61,330 nucleotides of DNA from Pseudomonadota bacterium (GTDB lineage: Bacteria; Pseudomonadota; Gammaproteobacteria; Steroidobacterales; Steroidobacteraceae): the NCBI GenBank assembly GCA_018241505.1, contig JAFEDS010000034.1:1-61330 (forward strand), read 5' to 3'. Position 1 is the stretch's first letter, and every line of letters begins with the position of its first letter. Position numbers and translations under genes: made by a program. The notes beneath the pieces are model-generated. The model had not been told where the DNA came from. It saw nothing but the letters and a program-made list of their open reading frames with translations, and did not search any database. Below are positions 27,435-35,481 of the stretch, one piece after another.

Positions 27435-28951
27435 GAAAGTCAGCGTTCAACCTGGCCGCCTGCATGGCCGCCTGCATGGCCGCCTGCATGGCCGTCTGTT
27501 TGGCGGCCCATGCCGTGGCCGCACCCAAAGCCATTGTGGTCGGCTCGAAAATCTTCACCGAGGGTTATGTGCTCGGTGAAGTGGCCGCGCAAACCATCGA
27601 AGCGTCATCGCCGCCGGTGCCCGTGATACGTAAGCTCGGCATGGGTAGCACCGGCATCCTGTTTCAATCGCTCAGCTCCGGCGCGATCGATGTGTACGCG
27701 GACTACACGGGCACCCTGACCGAAGCCATCATCAAGAACCCGAGCCTCGAGTCCCAGGAGGACATCCAGGCGGCGTTGGGCAAGTTGAATCTGGTGATGT
27801 CCGGGCCGCTGGGCTTCAACAACACGTATGCGCTGGCGGTGCGTGACGCGTTTGCCCGCCAGTACAACCTGCACACCATCACCGACCTGGCGCGGCTGAA
27901 AGCGCCGGTACGGGCCGCATTCAGCTACGAGTTCATGGATCGCGAGGATGGCTGGCCGGGGCTCGCGGCGGCCTATCATTTCACCTTGCCGCCCAAAAGT
28001 GTCAACCGCATGGAGCACAGCCTCACCTACCAGGCGATCGACCAGAACGTCGTCGATGTCATCGACGTGTACTCCACGGACGCCAAGATCCGCAAATTCA
28101 ACCTGCGCGTGCTCGAGGACGATCGTAATTACTTCCCGGTCTACCAGGCCGTCTGGGTGGCGCGGCAGGACTTTGTGCAACGCTATCCGGCTCAATGGCA
28201 TGCACTGGAGCGGCTCGCGGGCACGATCGATGTCAACACCATGTTGGATATGAACGCCGAGGCCGACATAGAGAAGCTGAGCCTCACGCAGATAGCGGCC
28301 AAATTCCGCGGCGCGCAGGCCCAGGCGGCCGACACCCTGACCAGCCGGTTATTGCATCGGACGATCGAGCATCTGTGGCTGGTCGCGATCTCGCTGCTGT
28401 TTTCCGTTGTCATCGGCGTACCCTTGGGAATTGCCGCCGTGCGGTTTCATGCCACCGGCCAGGCCATCCTGCTGCTGAGCGCGATGATCCAGACGGTGCC
28501 GTCACTCGCGCTGCTGTGCTTTCTGATTCCGCTGTTTGGAGTGGGAACCAAGCCGGCGCTGGTAGCCTTGTGCCTGTACAGCCTGTTGCCGGTGGTGTTG
28601 AACACCTTCACCGGGATCCGCTCCATTGATCCGCGGCACCTGGAAAACGCGCGCGCCTTCGGCCTGAACGGCCGCCAGATCCTGTTTCGCATCGTGCTGC
28701 CGCTGGCCAGCCCGATGTTGCTGGCGGGGGTGAAGACAGCGACCATAGTCAGTATCGGCACGGCCACCCTGGCCGCGCTGGTGGGCGCCGGCGGCTACGG
28801 CGCGCCCATTGTGTCGGGGTTGTCGCTGAACGATGTGCCCACCATCCTGACGGGCGCGATTCCCGCCGCGTTGATGGCATGGCTGGCGCATGGTTTGTTT
28901 GAAATTCTGGGCAGAATTCTCATACCCGCGGGCTTGCGAGTGCGGCCCTAG
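27431..28951 (+). CDS. Fused substrate-binding protein and permease of an osmoprotectant-type ABC importer
   Basis: The 506-residue protein begins with a signal-like hydrophobic segment containing a CMAA repeat. A betaine-type (OpuAC/ProX-like) binding domain spans about residues 32-290 (VVGSKIFTEGYVLGEV, GSTGILFQSLSSGAIDVYADYTGTL). A binding-protein-dependent permease domain follows at about 305-500, with several helices and the EAA-like loop ENARAFGLNGRQILFRIVLP. Uptake of a compatible solute or similar cationic amine is likely. The order, binding protein before permease, is the reverse of EgtU-type fusions. Together with the ATPase gene it forms a complete two-gene importer. Confidence 0.88.
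   Translation: MRKSAFNLAACMAACMAACMAVCLAAHAVAAPKAIVVGSKIFTEGYVLGEVAAQTIEASSPPVPVIRKLGMGSTGILFQSLSSGAIDVYADYTGTLTEAIIKNPSLESQEDIQAALGKLNLVMSGPLGFNNTYALAVRDAFARQYNLHTITDLARLKAPVRAAFSYEFMDREDGWPGLAAAYHFTLPPKSVNRMEHSLTYQAIDQNVVDVIDVYSTDAKIRKFNLRVLEDDRNYFPVYQAVWVARQDFVQRYPAQWHALERLAGTIDVNTMLDMNAEADIEKLSLTQIAAKFRGAQAQAADTLTSRLLHRTIEHLWLVAISLLFSVVIGVPLGIAAVRFHATGQAILLLSAMIQTVPSLALLCFLIPLFGVGTKPALVALCLYSLLPVVLNTFTGIRSIDPRHLENARAFGLNGRQILFRIVLPLASPMLLAGVKTATIVSIGTATLAALVGAGGYGAPIVSGLSLNDVPTILTGAIPAALMAWLAHGLFEILGRILIPAGLRVRP
27455..27502 (+). repeat. 12-bp tandem repeat inside a signal peptide (3 perfect copies plus 1 degenerate)
   Basis: The unit GCCGCCTGCATG is repeated exactly three times (27455-27490), followed by a diverged fourth copy (GCCGTCTGTTTG). 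It encodes AACM units in the signal segment of the importer, so copy-number change keeps the frame but alters signal length. Each unit also carries an in-frame ATG. Confidence 0.9.
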
Positions 28952-28980
28952 AGCGACTCGTGGAACCGAGGTGCCGATGT

Positions 28981-30363
28981 TCACAAGTAGGGCACCAGCA
29001 ACCGCGCGGCACCGTCACGCAACTTCAGTGCCATTGACCGGTTCTCGAGTGTGAGCCGGGACTTCTGGTGTGCCGTGATCAGGGTGTCGATTTCCCCGAC
29101 AATGCCGGAATGATAGATCTCCAGGTCCAGCTCGAAGTTGAGCCGCAGGCTGCGGATGTCCCAGTTGGCACTGCCCACCAGGGCCCAGAGGTCATCAATG
29201 GTCATGAGCTTGGAGTGATTGAAGGGCGCCGGATAGGTCCAGATCCGGCAGCCCGCCTTCACCAGCGGTACCATCTGTACCCGCGAGCCCCAATCAACCG
29301 TGGGGTGATTGCTGTGCTCCGGCAGCACCAGGTCAACTTCCACACCGCGATAGGCGGCGAGCGACAGCGCCGTGATGATCCGCTCATCCGGCAGGAAGTA
29401 GGGTGTCATGATCCTGATCGATTGCCGCGCGCAACTCAGCGCCTGCAGGATCACAAACTCGATCTTTTCCAGGTCGCTGTCGGGACCTGAGGTGACGACG
29501 CGGGCGGTGCTGTTGCCTGCGGTGTTTTGCGCCGGAAACCACAGGTCACCCGTCAACTGCTCGTGGGTTGCGAATTGCCAGTCCGCCGCGAACACATCCA
29601 TCAATTGCGCGACCACCGGTCCTTCAAACCGGAAGTGAGTGTCAAACACCGGATGCCTGGGATGAGTGCGGGTCAGATTCTCGGCGCCAATGTTGAGCCC
29701 GCCCGTATAGACGACGCGGCCGTCTATACCGAGGATCTTTTTGTGACTGCGCAAGTTGAGAAAGGGCATGCGCCAGGGCAGCGTGGAGTGCAGAAACCGG
29801 GCGGCGGGTACGCCTGCCCGGCGCAGTCGGTGATAGGTTGACGAGGTGAAATAGCCGCCGCCGTACCCGTCGATGAGCACGCGGACTTCCACGCCGCGTT
29901 GCTTCGCGCGGGTCAGGGCTTCAATGAACGGAATTCCCGCGGCGTCGGCACGAAAGATGTAACTCGACAGGGCGATGGAGCTGGTGGCCGCGTCGATGGC
30001 GGCGAGCATTTGTGGGTAAGCGTTGTCGCCGTTCCGCAGTATCTGGATGTCGTTGGCGTCCTCCACCGGGCGTCCCGTGATGCGCTGCCCGGCATGCTCC
30101 AGGGCGGCCAGGTGATCCGACCGGACGCTTTTTCTCGCGGCCCTGCCCGAACTGGCCGGCTGAGGCCGGCGCAGGCTCTGCGCGCGGCGCCGGACCCGGT
30201 TGATGCCCAACAGGAGATACAACACGCTGCCCAGGATGGGTGCGAGCCACGCGAGTCCGATCCAGGCGACGCCGGAGGCCGCTTCGCGCTTCGTCAGAAG
30301 CACGTGTATGGTGACCCCGATCGCCAGTGCCAGATGCAGGAGCGCAAGGACATCGCTGCGCAC
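28981..30363 (-). CDS. cls: Cardiolipin synthase (phospholipase D superfamily)
   Basis: Two N-terminal membrane helices (LLHLALAIGVTIHVLL and IGLAWLAPILGSVLYLLLG) precede two HKD motifs: LRSHKKILGIDGRVVYTGG and FNHSKLMTIDDLWALVGSAN. The second ends with the usual RSLRLNFELDLEI phrase. The 460-residue length matches bacterial Cls enzymes. It joins two phosphatidylglycerols into cardiolipin at the inner membrane. It lies 9 bases downstream of the ABC-F gene and may be co-transcribed with it. Confidence 0.93.
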   Translation of the reverse strand: MRSDVLALLHLALAIGVTIHVLLTKREAASGVAWIGLAWLAPILGSVLYLLLGINRVRRRAQSLRRPQPASSGRAARKSVRSDHLAALEHAGQRITGRPVEDANDIQILRNGDNAYPQMLAAIDAATSSIALSSYIFRADAAGIPFIEALTRAKQRGVEVRVLIDGYGGGYFTSSTYHRLRRAGVPAARFLHSTLPWRMPFLNLRSHKKILGIDGRVVYTGGLNIGAENLTRTHPRHPVFDTHFRFEGPVVAQLMDVFAADWQFATHEQLTGDLWFPAQNTAGNSTARVVTSGPDSDLEKIEFVILQALSCARQSIRIMTPYFLPDERIITALSLAAYRGVEVDLVLPEHSNHPTVDWGSRVQMVPLVKAGCRIWTYPAPFNHSKLMTIDDLWALVGSANWDIRSLRLNFELDLEIYHSGIVGEIDTLITAHQKSRLTLENRSMALKLRDGAARLLVPYL

Positions 30364-30372
30364 GTACCCTCC

Positions 30373-32412
30373 TTACCCCAACAGCCGGCTCTGCTCCTCC
30401 AGCTCCTCGGACGCCTCCAGCCAGGCAGTCTCCACTTTCTCTGTCTCCCGCGCCACTTCCGCCTGCTGCGCGAGCAGGTCTTTGAGCTGGTCCTTCGAGG
30501 CCGCCGAGTAGATATCCGGCGCCGCCAACTGCGTCTGGAGTGTCGCCGTCTGCTTCGCCAGCCGCGCCAGCTCCGCATCATACTTCGCGATTTTCGCCTT
30601 GAGCGGCGTCAGCCGGTTGCGGCGCTCGGCTTCTTCCCGCTTACGCTGCTTGCGTGCCTCCGCGCTCTCTGACTGGCCCGTGGCGCCGGAGGATTGACCA
30701 CCAGCGCCCGACGGCTGACCACCAGCGCCCGACAACTGACCACCAGCGCCCGACGACTGCTCGCCATCACTGCGCGCCACCGCGCCCGCCTGTGTCTGCC
30801 GGCCGCCGCCTGCAGCCGCCGCAACGTCCTCGTGAGTCTCATCCAACCACCTGCCGTAGTCCTCGAGATCCCCATCAAACGCTGCTGCGCGCCCCTTGTG
30901 CACAACAATGAGCTCATCCGCCACCGTCCGCAGCAGATGCCGGTCGTGCGAGACGAGCACAACCGCGCCCTCATAATCCTGGAGCGCCACGGCCAGCGCC
31001 TGCCGCATTTCCAGATCGAGATGGTTCGTCGGCTCGTCCAGCAACATCAGGTTGGGCCGCAGGTAGGCTGTGAGTGCCAGCATCAGCCGCGCCTTCTCGC
31101 CGCCCGAGAAGGGACCGACCGGCTCAAACACCCGGTCGCCCCTGAACCCGAAACCGGCGAGAAAATCCCGCAGCTCCTGCTCAGTGGCCTTCGCGGCCAA
31201 CTCCGCGCCGGCACGCCGTAAGTTGGTCAGCGGTGAGTCCTGCGCATTGAGCTGTTCGAGCTGATGCTGCGCGAAGTAGCCAATCCGCAAGTCCCGCGCT
31301 TCCGTGCGAGTGCCCGTCAATCCGGGCAGCTCTCCGGCCAACAGCTTCATGTAGGTCGACTTGCCCGCGCCGTTGCGTCCCAACAGCGCGATTCTCGCCC
31401 CGGGGGCCAATGTCAGGCTCACCTTCTCGAGAAGCGGCTTGCCGTCGTAACCCGCCGACTGATTTTCCAACGCCAACAGCGGCCGCGGCAGCTTGGCCGG
31501 CGGCGCGAACGAGAATTCAAACGGTGAATCCACGTGAGCCGGGGCAATGCGCTGCATCCGCTCGAGCGCCTTGAGCCGGCTTTGCGCCTGGCGCGCTTTG
31601 GTCGCCTGGGCGCGGAAGCGTTCGACGAACGACTCCATGTGTTTGATTTCCCGCTGCTGGCGGGTAAACAGGGCGGATTGCTCCGCCAGCTCGGATGCGC
31701 GCTGATCCTCAAACGAAGAGTAGTTGCCGCGATAGGCGCGCGCCTTGGCGTGCTCCAGGTTGACGATGCGATTCACGATCCGGTCCAAAAACTCGCGATC
31801 ATGTGCAATCAGCAGCAGCGTCCCCGGATACTCCAGCAGCCACCGTTCCAGCCACAGGATGGCATCGAGATCCAGGTGGTTGGTGGGCTCGTCGAGGAGC
31901 AACAGGTCGGAGCGGCACATGAGAGCCTGCGCGACATTCAAACGCACTCGCCAGCCGCCGGAAAATGACCTGACAGGCCGCGATTCGTCCGCTGTTGTGA
32001 AGCCGAGCCCGTGCATCAGGCGCCCCGCGCGGCTGCGGGCGTCATAACCTCCCACGGAAGCATAACGGGCGTGCAGGTCACCCAGCTTCAAACCATCGTT
32101 GCGCGCTTCCGCGTCCGCAATCCATTTCTCGATCTGGCGCAGCTCCGCATCGCCATCCAGAACAAACTCGATGGCGGCCGCATCCGTTGCCAGCAATTCC
32201 TGGGAGACGTGCGCGATCGCGAGGTTCGACGGCATCTCGAACGTACCGGCATCCGGTTGCAACTCGCCCCGGACCAGTGACAGCAGGCTCGATTTGCCGC
32301 TGCCGTTCTCACCGGTGATTCCCACCTTCTCGCCGCGAAACAACCCGAAGGTGGCGCCGGAGAAAAGTACACGCGGCCCGCGTCGTATGGTGACGTCGGT
32401 AAAATTCAGCAT
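30373..32412 (-). CDS. ABC-F family ATPase (YheS-like ribosome-associated protein)
   Basis: Two ABC cassettes are present without membrane domains: Walker A GENGSGKSS and GRNGAGKST, signatures RSFSGGWRVR and GPFSGGEKAR, and Walker B LLLLDEPTNHLD and LMLLDEPTNHLD. The interdomain linker (EQSALFTRQQREIKHMESFV) is the ABC-F P-site motif. At 679 residues with a coiled-coil C terminus it resembles YheS/Uup-type translation factors. A Gly/Ser/Gln heptad insert from tandem DNA repeats sits between the second cassette and the C-terminal coiled coil. Confidence 0.92.
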   Translation of the reverse strand: MLNFTDVTIRRGPRVLFSGATFGLFRGEKVGITGENGSGKSSLLSLVRGELQPDAGTFEMPSNLAIAHVSQELLATDAAAIEFVLDGDAELRQIEKWIADAEARNDGLKLGDLHARYASVGGYDARSRAGRLMHGLGFTTADESRPVRSFSGGWRVRLNVAQALMCRSDLLLLDEPTNHLDLDAILWLERWLLEYPGTLLLIAHDREFLDRIVNRIVNLEHAKARAYRGNYSSFEDQRASELAEQSALFTRQQREIKHMESFVERFRAQATKARQAQSRLKALERMQRIAPAHVDSPFEFSFAPPAKLPRPLLALENQSAGYDGKPLLEKVSLTLAPGARIALLGRNGAGKSTYMKLLAGELPGLTGTRTEARDLRIGYFAQHQLEQLNAQDSPLTNLRRAGAELAAKATEQELRDFLAGFGFRGDRVFEPVGPFSGGEKARLMLALTAYLRPNLMLLDEPTNHLDLEMRQALAVALQDYEGAVVLVSHDRHLLRTVADELIVVHKGRAAAFDGDLEDYGRWLDETHEDVAAAAGGGRQTQAGAVARSDGEQSSGAGGQLSGAGGQPSGAGGQSSGATGQSESAEARKQRKREEAERRNRLTPLKAKIAKYDAELARLAKQTATLQTQLAAPDIYSAASKDQLKDLLAQQAEVARETEKVETAWLEASEELEEQSRLLG
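30673..30756 (-). repeat. 21-bp tandem repeat coding a Ser-Gly-Ala-Gly-Gly-Gln heptad insert in the ABC-F gene
   Basis: Three near-identical 21-bp units lie at 30694-30714, 30715-30735 and 30736-30756 (core TGACCACCAGCGCCCGAC), with a degenerate unit at 30673-30693. They encode SGAGGQ plus one variable residue each. The array keeps frame and likely forms a flexible linker of variable length. Confidence 0.88.
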
Positions 32413-32434
32413 GCGGGAATTGGGAGGAGGGCGG

Positions 32435-33460
32435 TCAGCCTGACTGGCTCGACTGCGCCCAGATGTTCAGGCCACCGTCGGCAGCATGCTTGTCGATCTC
32501 GTCGAGCTCGGGCTTGCTGAACCGGGTGTTGCGCAGCGCGCCCAGGCAATCTTCAATCTGCTGCCAGCGGCTGGCGCCAATCAACGCGCTGGTCACGGCC
32601 GGCTGCCGCAGCACCCACGCAATCGCCATCTGCGCAAGGGTCTGACCGCGCCGCTGTGCCACCGCATTGAGTGCGCGCACATTCGCGATGTTGGCTTGCG
32701 TCAACATGTTCTTGTTGAAGAAATGATTCTGCGCCGCCCGCGAATCGTCCGGAATGCCGTTCAGGTACTTGTTGGAGAGCAGTCCTTGCGCGAGCGGCGA
32801 GAAGGCAATGCAGCCCACCCCTTCAGTTTCGAGTATGCCGAGCAACTCTTTCTCGACCCAACGATTCAGGATCGAGTAGGAGGGCTGGTGGATCACCAGC
32901 GGCAGCTTCAGCTCGCGGGCAATCGCGACCGCCTCACGGGTCTTCTGCGGGCCGTAGGATGAGATTCCAACATAGAGCGCCTTGCCGCTGTGCACGGCGG
33001 TTGCGAGCGCACCGATGGTCTCGTCCAGGGGCGTGTCAGGATCGAAGCGATGTGAATAGAAGATATCGACGTAATCGAGCCCCATGCGCTCGAGGCTCTG
33101 ATTCAGGCTCGCCAGCAGGTACTTGCGGGAACCCCATTCACCGTAGGGACCGGGCCACATGTCGTAGCCGGCCTTGGTGGAAATAATCAGCTCGTCGCGA
33201 TAGGAGGACAGGTCCTCTTTGAGGATGCGCCCGAAATTCTTTTCCGCCGCGCCTGGCGGCGGCCCGTAATTGTTGGCCAGGTCGAAATGAGTGATGCCGT
33301 GATCAAACGACTTCAGCACCATTTCGCGGGCATTCGCCGGCGAGCTCGTGTCACCGAACGTGTGCCATAGGCCCAGCGAAATCTGCGGCAACTTCAAACC
33401 GCTGCGGCCGCAGCGGGCATACGGAGTCAACGAGTACCGATTATCGGCGGCGACGTACAT
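32435..33460 (-). CDS. Aldo/keto reductase (YghZ / L-glyceraldehyde 3-phosphate reductase type)
   Basis: The family blocks are SLGLWHTFGD, HFDLANNYGPPPGAAE, STKAGYDMWPGPYGEWGS, DYVDIFYSHRFDPDTP and the NADPH-binding SALIGASRW. The catalytic tetrad is readable as Asp and Tyr in DLANNYG, Lys in STKAGY and His in YSHRFD. ATG at 33460 gives the E. coli YghZ-like start (ending ARCGRSGLKLP) and has GAG six bases upstream; GTG at 33475 would overlap the preceding gene. The enzyme probably detoxifies aldehydes such as methylglyoxal. It follows the DUF2058 gene by eight bases. Confidence 0.9.
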   Translation of the reverse strand: MYVAADNRYSLTPYARCGRSGLKLPQISLGLWHTFGDTSSPANAREMVLKSFDHGITHFDLANNYGPPPGAAEKNFGRILKEDLSSYRDELIISTKAGYDMWPGPYGEWGSRKYLLASLNQSLERMGLDYVDIFYSHRFDPDTPLDETIGALATAVHSGKALYVGISSYGPQKTREAVAIARELKLPLVIHQPSYSILNRWVEKELLGILETEGVGCIAFSPLAQGLLSNKYLNGIPDDSRAAQNHFFNKNMLTQANIANVRALNAVAQRRGQTLAQMAIAWVLRQPAVTSALIGASRWQQIEDCLGALRNTRFSKPELDEIDKHAADGGLNIWAQSSQSG

Positions 33461-33468
33461 CTTGGGCT

Positions 33469-34293
33469 CTACCACGTCAGGTCGTCAGGGACCACGAAAT
33501 CCTTGTAGGGGTCGTCACTCGCTGAAGTATCGGCTTCGGTATCCTTGGGCGCGACGAAGGGAACGACCATGTTTTCGTCGCGTTCGCGGATGCGCTGTGC
33601 GGTTTCCTTAGGAACTACTGCGTAGTGCCCCTTGTAGCGCACGATGGCGAGCACGCCACTGGTCAACTGCTCCCGACGCTGGGCGTCGACGGACATGCGA
33701 CGGATCTTCTTTCCGTCAATGAAGCTGTAGTAGTCCTCGGTCTCGAGCCGTGGGACCCGGTTCTGCTCAATGATCTGCTCGATCTCGGCAATACGCGCGC
33801 GACGCTTGGCCTTCTCTTCGCGCTTGCGGTTCAACTCCTGGTCGCGCGCGACCTTGGCGGCTTGCGCTTGTTGGGCAGCCAGGGTGGCTGCGCTCTGGAT
33901 CGGATGGTGTGCTGAAAGCACGACAGGCTGTGCTGCCGGCCTGTTGCCCGCGTTCGGCCCCGTACCTGCATTTGGCCCCGCGTTGGTGGCAGCGTTCTGA
34001 CCCGCGCCGGCGTTGGGGCCGCCTTGGGAGCCGCGGCCCTGCCCGCCGTGAGCGTTCTGCCCACCCGGGACATTCTGTCCGCGTTGGGCATTCTGCCCTG
34101 GGCCGCCACGCTGTCCGCCGCCCTGATACCCGCCTGGATTGCCGCCCTGTTTTCCGCCTTGGCCGGGCCGCGAGTCCCGGGGCTTGGGAGGCCGGTGACG
34201 GAAATGGCGTTGCTGTTCTTCCTGCGCCGCCTGCTTAGCCTGCTTCTCCGTGACGAGGCCGACTTTGAGCAACTGATCGCGCAATGAATTCAT
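33469..34293 (-). CDS. DUF2058 (YaiL-like) protein with a Gly/Asn/Gln-rich insert
   Basis: The N terminus (MNSLRDQLLKVGLVTEKQAK) and the C-terminal domain (NRKREEKAKRRARIAEIEQI, YYSFIDGKKIRRM, RYKGHYAVVP) define the DUF2058/YaiL family. Between them, residues about 40-125 are a low-complexity Gly/Gln/Asn/Pro-rich stretch (GGQNAHGGQ-like units). Typical family members are about 180 residues; this one is 274. The insert is probably disordered and could support condensate formation or RNA contacts. The family's function is not defined. Confidence 0.85.
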   Translation of the reverse strand: MNSLRDQLLKVGLVTEKQAKQAAQEEQQRHFRHRPPKPRDSRPGQGGKQGGNPGGYQGGGQRGGPGQNAQRGQNVPGGQNAHGGQGRGSQGGPNAGAGQNAATNAGPNAGTGPNAGNRPAAQPVVLSAHHPIQSAATLAAQQAQAAKVARDQELNRKREEKAKRRARIAEIEQIIEQNRVPRLETEDYYSFIDGKKIRRMSVDAQRREQLTSGVLAIVRYKGHYAVVPKETAQRIRERDENMVVPFVAPKDTEADTSASDDPYKDFVVPDDLTW

Positions 34294-34390
34294 GACTGGA
34301 GGACACAGGCCAGAAAAACGAGCCCGCTATATTACGCATAGCGCTTGAATACTTCATGGCGGCGATTCGATTGGCCCGCCGGTGAGGCAA

Positions 34391-34420
34391 TAAAAAAGGG
34401 CCCGGTTATTCACCGGGCCC
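34391..34420 (-). terminator. Rho-independent terminator of the RRM gene
   Basis: An 8-bp perfect stem (GGGCCCGG, 34398-34405, with CCGGGCCC, 34413-34420) has a 7-base loop. On the minus strand it is followed by six T (34397-34392). It sits 30 bases after the stop of the RNA-binding protein gene. Confidence 0.93.
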
Positions 34421-34450
34421 CTTGATCATCAAGCGATCAATGAAAGCAAC

Positions 34451-34801
34451 TTACCAGCGGTCGCGTCCACCGCCGCCACCGCCGCCACCACCGCCACCAC
34501 CGCCACCGTAGCCGCCGCGACCGCCACCGCCGCCCGGACGTCCACCGCCGCCAGTGCGGGGCTTGTCCTGGGCTTCGTTGACGCGAAGCTGCCGGCCACC
34601 CATATCGTGGCCATTCAGGCTCTGAATGGCGCGGGCCGCATCGGCCTGGCTCATTTCAACGAACCCGAAACCGCGAGGGCGTCCCGTTTCACGATCGGTC
34701 GGCAGCGACACGGACTCGACGGTCCCGTGCTGCGAGAACAATGTGCGTACGTCCGCCTCGCTGGCGCTGAACGGCAGATTGCCTACATAGATTTTGGCCA
34801 T
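34451..34801 (-). CDS. RRM RNA-binding protein with glycine-rich tail (cold-inducible type)
   Basis: ATG at 34801 starts AKIYVGNLPFSAS; the longer frame upstream lacks conservation. One RRM covers residues 1-78 with RNP2 (IYVGNL) and RNP1 (RGFGFVEM). The tail is almost pure glycine with Arg and Tyr, ending GRDRW. These proteins are the bacterial counterparts of glycine-rich cold-shock RNA-binding proteins and act as RNA chaperones. The gene is monocistronic, closed by a strong terminator, with a leader or promoter in the long region upstream. Confidence 0.93.
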   Translation of the reverse strand: MAKIYVGNLPFSASEADVRTLFSQHGTVESVSLPTDRETGRPRGFGFVEMSQADAARAIQSLNGHDMGGRQLRVNEAQDKPRTGGGGRPGGGGGRGGYGGGGGGGGGGGGGGRDRW

Positions 34802-35165
34802 AAATTTCGTCACTCTCCAAACAACTCGAAGCAGCCTGTGCGGGGCATAAAAAAGGTTGACTGCCCTGGCCACTTCACACGGCAGGAACACCAGTCAGGT
34901 CAGGGAGAGTGTGTCTCACGAGCCCAAAGAACCGTAGATCCTGTCACCTGATCGCTTTCAGTTCGGCTTTAGATCTGCAATGCCTTGGAAGCATCAGGTC
35001 GAGACGGACATGGGCGATCGGGCGAAAGTATGCCAGAAGCGACGCCTGTGTACCCCTTTCGGTAATGAACCTTCCCTGTTTCAAATTGTCTGCTGGAACC
35101 CCCTCCGGTGGCCTCCGGCGGCAATTGCCTGCCTGGGCTGGATTTTTCCGGTGCCTCCAAAGCGC

Positions 35166-35194
35166 GACAACGGCACTGTTTGGCCACCGTTGTC
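35166..35194. repeat. Perfect 8-bp inverted repeat, 13-base spacer
   Basis: GACAACGG (35166-35173) pairs with CCGTTGTC (35187-35194). There is no T tract after it on either strand, so it is not an intrinsic terminator. It could be an operator or an RNA hairpin; it lies just before an AT-rich promoter-like patch. Confidence 0.75.
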
Positions 35195-35428
35195 ACGGTA
35201 AATAATTCATATAAATCAAGGTGTTACCAGAGAGTTGGTTTGCCTGGCGCAGGCGCGCGCGTTGTGACATTCGCGGAGCCCCGGTGCGAGGTTGGATTGG
35301 CACGTGACCGCCGTGACATACAGCGCCCCCGGATCCTCCAGCAGATATTTTTGATTCGTCGCAAGCAAGGTGTTGCGTTGGAGCCGCGCCTCGGATGTGT
35401 GGCAACAGGTCGGCTGCGCTACTGCAGT

Positions 35429-35460
35429 GGACCATTTTCCGATTCATCTTAAAATGGTCC
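35429..35460. repeat. Perfect 10-bp palindrome before the DUF4143 ATPase gene
   Basis: GGACCATTTT (35429-35438) and AAAATGGTCC (35451-35460) are exact reverse complements with a 12-base spacer. The second arm ends 21 bases before the chosen GTG start. It may be an operator, an RNA hairpin over the start region or a recombination half-site. Confidence 0.9.
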
Positions 35461-35481
35461 CAGGTAACAGGGGGCGCGAGC

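Larger units (their letters stand above)
34802..35481. other. Long intergenic region with leader, promoters and palindromes
   Basis: This 680-base stretch between divergent genes contains no ORF with recognisable composition. It holds the promoter and 5' leader of the RRM gene, including a pyrimidine-rich run (CCTTTTTTATGCC on the minus strand, about 34840-34855). It also holds an inverted repeat at 35166-35194, an AT-rich patch (AATAATTCATATAAAT, about 35200-35217) that could be a plus-strand promoter, and a perfect palindrome directly before the DUF4143 gene. A regulatory RNA is possible but unproven. Confidence 0.45.

Noticed and set aside
34909-35205. ORF of 98 codons in the long intergenic region
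   Set aside because: Cys/Arg/Ser-rich composition, no ribosome-binding site and no recognisable family; treated as non-coding.
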